This document shows positions 56,431 through 64,000 of a stretch of 64,000 bases of DNA, piece by piece (positions within the stretch are counted from its first letter, which is position 1; each line of letters begins with the position of its first letter). Made by a program: the position numbers and the translations under genes. The DNA is taken from the NCBI GenBank assembly GCA_016647705.1, contig CM028333.1:20085743-20149742 (forward strand), given 5' to 3'. This DNA is from Eucommia ulmoides. Its lineage: Eukaryota > Streptophyta > Magnoliopsida > Garryales > Eucommiaceae. Below the pieces are notes generated by a model. That model saw nothing but the letters and a program-made list of their open reading frames with translations. It ran no database searches and was not told the DNA's origin.

Positions 56431-56775
56431 TACCATGTTAAGATAATTGAGAAATGGGAGAATATGAATCATATATTGATATATGTGAAAAAGGAATTAC
56501 AGAATACAATACAACAATATGTACATATATTTATTGGGGGGAGTGGGGGTTAAGGTTTTACTCTAATGGGCCACGTAGGCCAAACCCATATAATACATTA
56601 ACATATCTAAATAGGTTGTCAGTTCGTCCACACGAGATTTCAGTCCCACAGTATATGGAGGGAGAGAGATTGGAGTTTTATCTAATTCGGCAAGAACCCT
56701 TTTCACCAGGATTTGAACCAACTCTTGTTCTTCATTCTTTCTGAACACGATCACAAGTACAACGTGTATTAGATT

Positions 56776-56850
56776 GGTCAAAAAAGGACAGCCCAGTGTA
56801 CGAAGGCTTTAGTCATTACGGGGTCTGGGGAAAGTCAGATGCACACAACC
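56776..56850 (+). mobile_element. SINE fragment (Au-like)
   Basis: The sequence aaggacagcccagtgtacga...gggtctggggaaagtcagat...cacaaccttacc resembles the internal region of the Au SINE family found in many flowering plants. The intact intron of the TNL gene lacks it at the matching position, so it was inserted after the duplication. The identification is from memory of the family and needs a database check. Confidence 0.5.
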
Positions 56851-57245
56851 TTACCAAAACAGTCGACAAATGGATAGCCTAAAATCGAAGAACATCCTCC
56901 ATTGACGCGTGCTAATCTAACAGTTGATAAACATCGCAACTGCAAACTATTTATCACCCGTTAGATTTAGCCCAACACATGTCAAGCAAAGAATCGAGAT
57001 CCAGTCTAAGATAATTTTTCCACAAAAATATCAGCAGCAGTTATACTTCATGCTTCCATAGAGTCAGGGTACTACTTTTGTATTACTTGAGCTATTGTAC
57101 AAGGATATATTTGAACTTTATCTTTATTTCAATATATTCTATGCTTTTATAAAAAACAGAGAGAATTCACCCATGAACGTTTTTATTTTTATTGGCAAAT
57201 TCAATATTAGCTCTCATGAGTTTTGTTCAATATTTATATTTTTTT

Positions 57246-58460
57246 TTCACGATAATATTAAATAAAAAACCATATTAAATCTACATCAAGTTTAAAATAG
57301 AATAAACTTGCACAAAGTTATAGAACCCCCGTCTGTTTGTTTAAATAATGCTATTCTATAAATTACTGAATTGATTTGCATATATTTCTATTTATTGATT
57401 TATTCATATTTACATATTGTGTGTTTGAAAAAAGAAACACAAATGATGTAGTTTAGTAAAACTTTTAAGCTATTAGTTGCAAGAGAAAATAGTATATGAA
57501 CTTGAATTATAATAGTTAGCTACATAATTTAAATATTTTTAATACTTAGAAACAAATACTAAACTATAACTTAAAAAGAAAGTTTATACCACTTACCTCT
57601 CCTGTCTTTTTGCCCAAAACCAAAAATCTATTGTCTTTTGAAAAATACGGGTGGTGTTTGACTAATTTTTTTCTTGTAAAAAAATATGAATGTCCTTCTT
57701 TTGTTTAAAAAAAAAAAATGTTTTTTATTCTTTTATTTTTTTAAAAATTCACTAACACACCTATTTTTAAAAATATACTTTTTACCTATAATTTTTCAAA
57801 CAATTACATTTACCCCCACTCCACCCCACCCCACCGCCCCATCCATTACCGCTGCCCTCACGGGAATCCTCTTCTCCTTCTTCCACTTTCTTATTCCTCC
57901 TCCTACTCCCCTTTCTCTCCCCCCCCCCCCCCAAAATCCGTCACGACGGATCAGCACATCCGTCGTGACGTCGCAAGGATTTTCCCATATCCGTCGCAAT
58001 GGATCTTATCACGACAACAAAGATCCATCGGCGTGACAGATCTGGAGAGAGAAGAAGGAGGAGGAGGAAGAAGAAGGAAGAAAATTTTGGCGGGGTCCGA
58101 TGGTTTATGGTGGTTGTTCGAGTAGAGTGGGGATGAGGAGAGGGGGTAGTTTTTTTTTTTTCCTTAAATAAAGGGGTGAAAAAATAATTTTTTTAAATAA
58201 GGATGTTTGTGTAAAAAGGTAAAAGAGGAAAATGTTAAAAAAAAAAAAATTAATGGAATATTTATGTATTTTAATTTTTAACTATTTAATTATTTTTAAA
58301 TGGTTAAGGGTAAAATTGTCATTACAATAAAAATTTCAGTATTTTTTTACCTATAAGAGAATTAAGTGACCTTTGACCAAAAATGTAAAGGGTTGACTGA
58401 TAATTAATAAATAACGGGAGAGGTAAATGGCTAATATCCTATTAAAAAAGAATTTTTTAA
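57246..58460. other. AT-rich DNA with poly-C and a 13-bp perfect hairpin
   Basis: No gene. A run of about 15 C (57919-57932) precedes a perfect inverted repeat CGTCACGACGGAT / ATCCGTCGTGACG (57939-57951 and 57958-57970, 6-nt loop). More ccgtcg words follow to 58040. The rest is AT-rich with no recognisable element ends. Confidence 0.5.
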
Positions 58461-58559
58461 TATGGGTCCCAAGGCCCACCCATCTATTAGAGTTATCCCC
58501 ATTAACAATATACAATTAAAATGAAACCCATGTTGCAGCCGTGATTTTTCACTTAAGGG

Positions 58560-59007
58560 AAAGAGGCGCGTGAAAGCCCTCTTGATTTGGAAGGTAATTT
58601 AAGGGGGAAAGCTCATCAAAATTGGAAAATCAACAATCGGAAATGCCATTTTTCCTTTTCGCAGCAAGAATTGCATAGGTCTTCATTCTCCCCAAATTGC
58701 AAGGCACCCATTCGAAGCCTTAATTTTTATTCTGCAGCAATAATTCCATCGCAATTGCCGTCGACATCCAGTCCAAGCCGCCGTCGCCGTTGATTCTAAA
58801 CATCGTCGATGTCTAGTCCATTCCCAGTGCTATCCAGTCGAAGCGGTCGCCGTCCAATCCCATTTGCCATCATCCGTCCACCCCAGCACCGTTTGCTGTT
58901 TCATTTACAACATCTCGTCGTGTCGCTGCTGCAGGAATCATCGTTTTCCTTTCCAAACGTCGTCGCCGACCTTTTCTCTCGCTGTCACTGTCGTTTTCGT
59001 CGCCGGT
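58560..59007 (+). other. CG-rich leader-like segment with possible splice donor
   Basis: Much richer in CG and CCGTCG words than its surroundings, ending in cgccg/gtaagt at about 59003-59012, a good donor. It looks like a first exon or 5' UTR. Overlapping open frames (58587-58793, 58809-59009, 58864-59076) are Arg/Ser-rich and match nothing I know. It may be the promoter-proximal part of the composite element that fills the end of the window. Confidence 0.35.
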
Positions 59008-59599
59008 AAGTTGCTACAATCGGAAGGTATCTTGATTTGTAAATTATGTTCACTTTTATTTCAGAGTTTGGAGTAGGATTGGTGTTATGTATTCTAAATA
59101 AACCTGTATACTTCAATTTTTTTATAAACACCCTCATATGTTATTTACAGTTTCCATCCGTTGGCTTCTCCTTTTATGCTTTTATTTTGTATCAAATGAA
59201 GCTCTTAAATCACCTTGTTGAAGAGAAACAGGCATATTGACAGAGGAATTCACTAAAAGTGAAGTAATGCTCTGCATCTTAATTATGATGTCATATGTAG
59301 CTAATTGTAAAGGCAAGGCCAGAAACTTGAAACTCCAAGCTACTGTTCAAAGTCTTATTTTGTTGCCTTCTCAGGGGTGGTTTAGTCAATTCTGTAATAA
59401 TAGTTTGTGGCTCTGTATTGTTCTACATTCAAGATATGGCTGAAAACTAATATATTCAGGTTCAGAAGATTATTTGATTTAGGGTTTATGAATTCGCGAG
59501 CACTGTGCAGTGATGATCATAGATTGAGTTTAGGGTTTAATTATTGTTGTGCAAAACTCAAATATTGATTTGGGGTTTGTTAATTTTCATAGTAATTGT

Positions 59600-61150
59600 G
59601 GGCGTTTTTGTTGAAAATTGACTGTGTATCAAAAATTGATTTTGAAAATCGAGTTACTTGATGTTTAGAATTTTTACTGTTACGCAAAAATTGATGTTTA
59701 GTTAATGTATAGTAAAAATCGATGTTTGATTTATAGAAATTATTACTGTGTAGCAAAAATCACCAATTGAAGACTTGTTTTGGATTCACAATTTGTTATT
59801 TTTCACTGTTAATGTGGGATTGTTGATCAAATCATTCACAATTCATGTTCTTGAATTTAGTTCTGGTTCCATCTCTTTAGTGATGTTTGAGTTGTTAGAA
59901 TTGTTGATATGTAGCAAAAAATCAAATATTGAATTCTTATTTTGAATTAACCTCTTGTTCCATTTCATAGTTAATGTTGCTCATTGAAAATAATTTATGT
60001 GTAGCAAAAATCTATTATTGAATTCTTAGTTTGAATTTTCATATCGTCCCTTTAATTGCAGTTTTTTTGCTACACATCTGTTTGCATTGTTGATTTGTTG
60101 AGTTATTTGGATAGTTACTTTGTAGAAAAAATCTGCAATTGGAATTTTGTTTTGAATTAGCATCTGTTTGAGTAATTTTTTACATTGAATATTTACTGAA
60201 AATTGGTGATGTTTTGTCTCTTGAATAATTTAATGTAAATTATAATTCCATTTTACTGTAATTTTTCAATTTTTTCCATTTGATACTCTCTTTGAATTCA
60301 TTTGTTGTATATGTGTCTTATTGGATTTGGTTACTATACAGTAAAAATCAACTTTTAAAGACTCGTTTTGGATTCACAATTTATTATTTATCACTGTTGA
60401 TGTGGGGTTTTGATCAAATCGTTACTGTGGTGTAAGAATTGATGTTTAGTTAATGTGTAGCAAAAATTGATGTTTGATTTATATAGATTATTACTGTGTT
60501 GCAAAAATCACGAATTGGAGACTTGTTTTGGATTTGCAATTTATTACTTTTCACTTTTGATGTGTGGTTGTTGATCAAATCATTAATGTGATGTAAAAAT
60601 TAATGTTTAGTTAATGTGTAACAAAAATTGATGTTTGATTTATAGAGATTATTAATGTGAAGTGGAAATCAACAATGGAAGACTTGTTTTGAATTATCCT
60701 CTTCTTCCTCTATATTGTTACATTGCCTAGTTACTATATTTGCAATATTATTGCTGCACAACAACATTCGCATCAGGTATTCCCTTTTTCCGGTTGATGC
60801 TCGAGTCAATTTCATTTGTCGTATATGTGTCTTCTTAGATGTGGTTACTATATAGTGAAAATCAATTGTTGAGCTCTTTGACATATTTAATGCGTTATAA
60901 AAATCGAATATTGAAATCTTGGTTTGGATTTCCATCTGTTCCTTTTTGTTATTGATGTTTGAGTTCTTGAGATTGTTACTGTGTAGTAAAAGATCTAATA
61001 TTTGAGTATAACTTTAAATTTTCAACTTGTTCCTTTTCGTTATTGATGTTTGAGTTGACGAAATAGTTACTGTGTAACAAAAATCAAATATTAAAGTCTT
61101 GTTTTGAATTTCTCTCTTCTTTCCCTACATTGTTATTATTTGAGTTGTTG
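59600..61150 (+). repeat. Repeat field 1: degenerate gtagcaaaaat units
   Basis: The phrase actgtgtagcaaaaatc and its variants occur more than ten times, spaced irregularly. A longer unit of about 150 bp (attgaagacttgttttggattcacaattt...tgatgtttagttaatgtgta) is present in at least three imperfect copies, near 59690, 60350 and 60500. Not a simple tandem satellite: units are diverged and of unequal length. No coding sequence is seen. Confidence 0.75.
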
Positions 61151-61185
61151 AATTTTTATGTTGCATCGTTATTGGTTATCAGGTA

Positions 61186-61371
61186 ATGGCGGGTGCATCT
61201 GACGGTCGGCATGAGCGATGTACGAAATATGACAATGATCCAGTATCACATAAGCAAGCTAAGGGTAAACAGTATAGGTACAATCTACGTAGCTTCTGTG
61301 ATTTGATGGGGAAGATTCGAAGGAAAATTCGTCCAACACACATTGATGTTATGTCGGTCACTCCGTTTTGA
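61186..61371 (+). pseudogene. Short ORF, possibly from an Ulp1/DUF1985-type transposon gene
   Basis: 61 residues, with a basic N-terminal part and the ending KIRPTHIDVMSVTPF followed by TGA. The sequence after the stop stays in frame as SFFKFF, so TGA may replace a glycine codon (GGA). 'Basic helix, then TPFGSFF' recalls the start of DUF1985/Ulp1 genes carried by some plant MULEs. The acceptor-like tatcag just before the ATG suggests it is an exon. Identification is weak. Confidence 0.3.
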
Positions 61372-61879
61372 TCATTCTTTAAATTTTTTATGTTTAATTT
61401 CTTGAAATTGTTGATATGCAGTAAAAATTCACCGTTCAAATCAAGTTTCAATTACTATTATCTTCCATTACGTTTATGATGTTTGAGTTCGTTTTGTGAT
61501 ATTTGAGTTCGTGAATTCGTAGAAATCCACAATTGGATAATAAAAATCCTAGCAAACAATTTCAATTAGTAGTTTTGAATTTTCCTCGTCTCCCTTGACA
61601 TGAGTGATGTTAGGGTTCTTAAAATTAGTTATTGTTTTGCAAAAAATAGTTACTATTCAAGTAACTTTTTGGATTGTTATTGCTTACGTTACATTTATTA
61701 AATATTGATTTCTTGGAATTTGTACAACAAAAGTTCAATATTAAGTCACGTTTTTGGATTGCTATTTTCTTACATTGCATGAATGATGAATATTGAGTTT
61801 TTGGAATTTATTACTGTATAACAATAATCTGTTATTCGAGCCGAATTTGGGTTGCTATTTTCTTACATTACATGTGTGA

Positions 61880-62860
61880 AAATTGTATAGTAAATATTCA
61901 ACCGATTATAACTATACAGTAAATATTCAACCGATTATAATTGTACAGTAATACTCAATCATGGAAGGTTGTACAACAAATATTCAACCTTTTCAACTGT
62001 TGCTTAAACATTGAAAGTTATACAAATAAAAAATTCAACCAATTATAACTGTACAGTAATATGCAACTAATTATAATTGTACAGTAAATATTCACTCAAA
62101 TATAACTGTACATTAATATTCAACCATATAAGTCTATACAAACAAAATATTCAATGATTTCAAAATTGCTTAACACATGAAAAGGCTATACAATAAAAAT
62201 TCAACCAATTATATCTATACATCAATATTTACCAATTATAACTGTACATTAATATTAACTCCAATTTATAACTGAACATCAACTTTTAAACATGGAAAGT
62301 TGTACACCAAAAAATTCAACCAATTCCAAGTTCGCTCAAAACATGAGTAGCGAAAGCCTTTGCCACCAATGAAGTAGTAGGTCTTGGTGATGTTGAGCGG
62401 AACCACATCTCTTCCGACAATGGTGGTAGCGGATGATCAAAATTACAGCTCTCAAAATCCGTCTTGTTCACTTCCAAAACGTTCATCTAATTCTTGTCGC
62501 ACACATGCATTTTCATCTTCGTCACTCCTTGTATTTTCGCTGTAGTAATCAGTATTAGTTCCAGTTGCATCTTCACTACTCTCTGTAACAGGCATCTCGA
62601 CTGTTCAAACAATTGTAACTGTACATCAAATATTCAACCAAAAAATAACTGTACTGCAATACTCAAACATAAAAGGTTGTACAATAATATTTAGCTATGG
62701 AACGGTTCCTCAACATTGCGTGTTGTACAACCAAAATTCAACCAATTATACATGTACAATAATATTCACCAAATTATAATTGTACAGTAATATTCAACCC
62801 AATTATAACTATATAGTAATATTCAACCATGTAATTCTATGCAAAACAAAAATTCAACCA
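61880..62860 (+). repeat. Repeat field 2: gtacagtaatattcaacc units
   Basis: A unit of about 28 bp, roughly attataactgtacagtaatattcaacca, recurs some fifteen times with many changes; variants alternate with longer ones containing ggaaggttgtacaacaa. A broken phytocyanin piece interrupts it at 62346-62504. Related words (gtgcagtaacattt) continue to 63070. Confidence 0.75.
62346..62504 (-). pseudogene. Phytocyanin (early-nodulin/lamin-like) gene fragment
   Basis: On the minus strand one frame reads VLEVNKTDFESCNFDHPL and a second frame continues with GRDVVPLNITKTYYFIGG. These are consecutive parts of plant lamin-like/ENODL phytocyanins, small extracellular proteins that bind or once bound copper. 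Between them about a dozen bases replace the expected sequence and shift the frame. A TAG stands where glutamine is expected just before VLEV. Only about 50 residues of a protein of about 170 remain. It lies inside repeat field 2, so it was probably picked up by a transposon. Confidence 0.75.
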
Positions 62861-63094
62861 GTAATATTCCCAAAAAAATTGTTTTTACTCCTGAATACTC
62901 ATCTATTTGGATCATACATGCACCATTGTCTGTGTGCAGGTGTTGCTAGCAATTATAAATGGACTCTTGGCATTACTTACTCACATGGCATTTTACAAAG
63001 GGTCTACAAAGACAAATGCATTTTTTAATAGCAATTTTACTGTGCAGTAACATTTTTAGTGTGCAGTAAAATTTGCCTTGTGATATTCAATGAC
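62861..63094. other. Possible exon-like piece between repeat field 2 and H2B
   Basis: On the + strand tgtgtgcag at 62931-62939 looks like an acceptor, followed by about 80 bases open in two frames (for example VLLAIINGLLALLTHMAFY). I do not recognise it. The end holds two gtgcagtaa words of the repeat field. Confidence 0.25.
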
Positions 63095-63761
63095 TCCTGA
63101 GCTAGCTTCTTGAAGATGTCGTTGATGAAACTGTTCATGATGCCCATCGCCTTGCTGGAGATTCCAATGTTGGGATGGAGCATATAATTTGTTCAAGATT
63201 CACTTTATTATCCATTGGTGATGGAAAAATGTCAAACAGATAACATGAATTATTAAGTAAATAAACTCACCTTGCAAGGAAGAACACTAAGAGAAGCACA
63301 GAGAACAATATTGTTCAAAACCGATTGGATATTGTTTCACGATTTCAATATTAAAGCATCGAATCCTCTGACAATTGAATGAGCCTGAATTGAAGAACCC
63401 AGGAAAAACTCAAATATGAATCAATCAGAAATGTTGCTCAACATAATTAAATTGACTCCGATTGACCAATATATCAATACCCACATCGAGATATCTATAG
63501 CAAAAACCTACCCGATTGAAGCAAACCCAGATGAGAAATCTCAGAAAGGATTAAGATCTGAGAGGAGACTTGAGGACCTTGAAGATGTAGACCTTGTAGG
63601 TGTCGACGCTCTTCTTGGATCTCTTCTTGTTGTTGTCTCCGACAGCAGATCCACCATCCTTCGGCAGCTTCTTGCCGGCCTTCGGCTTTCTCGGCCACCG
63701 TGGCTTTCTTCTCCTCCGCCAGCTTCTTCTCCTCTAGCTTTTTCTCTACTCTTGGCGCCAT
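63095..63761 (-). pseudogene. Histone H2B fragments, two blocks, truncated
   Basis: On the minus strand a start codon at 63761 opens the H2B N-terminal tail ([20 protein letters not shown], then ATVAEKAE). After a small deletion the frame changes and continues [32 protein letters not shown] to 63569. About 406 bp of unrelated sequence follow. H2B then resumes at 63162-63095 with [20 protein letters not shown] and IFKKLAQES. The last third is missing and repeat-field sequence joins directly. Plant H2B genes lack introns, so the 406-bp interruption is an insertion or a joining artefact, not an ancestral intron. No nucleosomal protein can be made. Confidence 0.87.
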
Positions 63762-64000
63762 TGAATTTGGAGATGAAAGCAAGGGTTTGGAACTATGAAG
63801 CAAGAGGAGTTGACTGCGATCCTTCCTTGATTAGCGTGATTTAGTTTCCAAAAATATCTAATTAACTCTTTGATTCTTTGATTCTTCTCCAGCAGCGCGT
63901 GTGTACTGTATGTGTAGAATTTGGGATTTTCTCCAAATGAAAATAAATGAATGGGTTTTCTAGTATTTGAGCTTGATTATTGGGGTCTATTCAAATATCA
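63762..64000. other. Window end, nothing recognised
   Basis: AT-rich DNA without a recognisable gene. The right boundary of the composite element, if it has one, was not seen and may lie beyond the window. Confidence 0.4.

Larger units (their letters stand above)
51678..56603 (-). mobile_element. Copia LTR retrotransposon 2 in the TNL pseudogene
   Basis: The two LTRs (51678-51845 and 56436-56603) are each 168 bp, with ends TGTTAA and TTAACA in the right copy. The flanks gatct (51673-51677) and tatct (56604-56608) match at 4 of 5 positions, and the exon sequence continues across the element. On the minus strand a primer-binding site TGGTATCAAGAG follows the right LTR, and a purine tract GAGGGAGGA precedes the left one. 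The 4.9 kb carry gag, protease, integrase, RT and RNase H, all with some damage. The left LTR start is mutated (TATTAAG). Confidence 0.9.
51654..57245 (-). pseudogene. TNL pseudogene fragment, inverted, split by Copia 2
   Basis: On the minus strand, 56740-56604 encodes ELVQILVKRVLAELDKTP and PPYTVGLKSRVDELTTYLD, the start of a TNL exon 2, preceded by a matching splice acceptor (gtgttcag). Upstream, 56740-57245 matches the last 490 bp of intron 1 of the intact gene in inverted orientation. On the far side of Copia 2, 51677-51654 continues the exon for about eight codons (LDLKAKGI), then ends against a Gypsy fragment. The P-loop and all later domains are missing, so no receptor can be made. Confidence 0.85.

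Noticed and set aside
57686..58036. Pro/Thr-rich frame of 116 residues
   Set aside because: It spans poly-A, poly-C and the hairpin and looks like composition only.
61880..62860. CRISPR array in repeat field 2
   Set aside because: Units are diverged and without constant spacers, and the DNA is clearly from a plant nucleus.

Overview
The window is nuclear DNA of a flowering plant, almost certainly a eudicot. It carries a TIR-NB-LRR (TNL) resistance gene, a class missing from grasses, with plant-type introns, and it is packed with plant transposons: Copia and Gypsy LTR elements, L1 and RTE LINEs, a Mutator-like element (MULE), hAT and Harbinger-type MITEs, and Helitron-like ends. No rRNA, tRNA, CRISPR array or organelle sequence was seen. 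The species cannot be named from this sequence.

Left part (1-30200): one TNL gene on the + strand occupies about 29.3 kb. Five exons (435-907, 17101-18223, 20006-20452, 27128-28708, 29217-29717) join with matching phases (2,0,0,0) into an uninterrupted 1,374-residue reading frame: TIR, NB-ARC, LRRs and a C-terminal post-LRR (C-JID) domain. Only about 14% of the locus is coding. Intron 1 (16.2 kb) holds a decayed Copia element (2674-16320) carrying three separate insertions: an RTE LINE (itself hit by a hAT MITE), a 2.3-kb gag-only LTR element, and a 1.2-kb hAT element. Most of these have readable target-site duplications, so the insertion order can be read. Intron 2 carries two MITE-like elements, intron 3 an L1 LINE, and intron 4 a MITE.

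Middle part (30300-51650): no clearly intact gene. It contains a Helitron-like 3' end with exon-like fragments beside it, a short CHCH (At12Cys-like) gene piece that is still open, a complete MULE (35643-40189) with about 100-bp inverted ends and a broken transposase, a second Helitron-like end, a pair of Copia-LTR-like direct repeats, and a minus-strand L1 LINE split by a 3.2-kb Gypsy solo LTR with a perfect 5-bp duplication.

Right part (51650-64000): a minus-strand TNL pseudogene fragment, an inverted relative of the intron 1/exon 2 region of the intact gene, is interrupted by a 4.9-kb Copia element. From about 58500 to the end lies an unusual mosaic: a CG-rich leader, two fields of short degenerate repeats, and broken pieces of several unrelated genes (histone H2B, a phytocyanin, perhaps an Ulp1/DUF1985-type ORF). 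This looks like a gene-capturing transposon, and it is the most unusual structure in the window.

The only gene likely to have a host function is the TNL. The second candidate, the CHCH fragment, has lost its N-terminal part.
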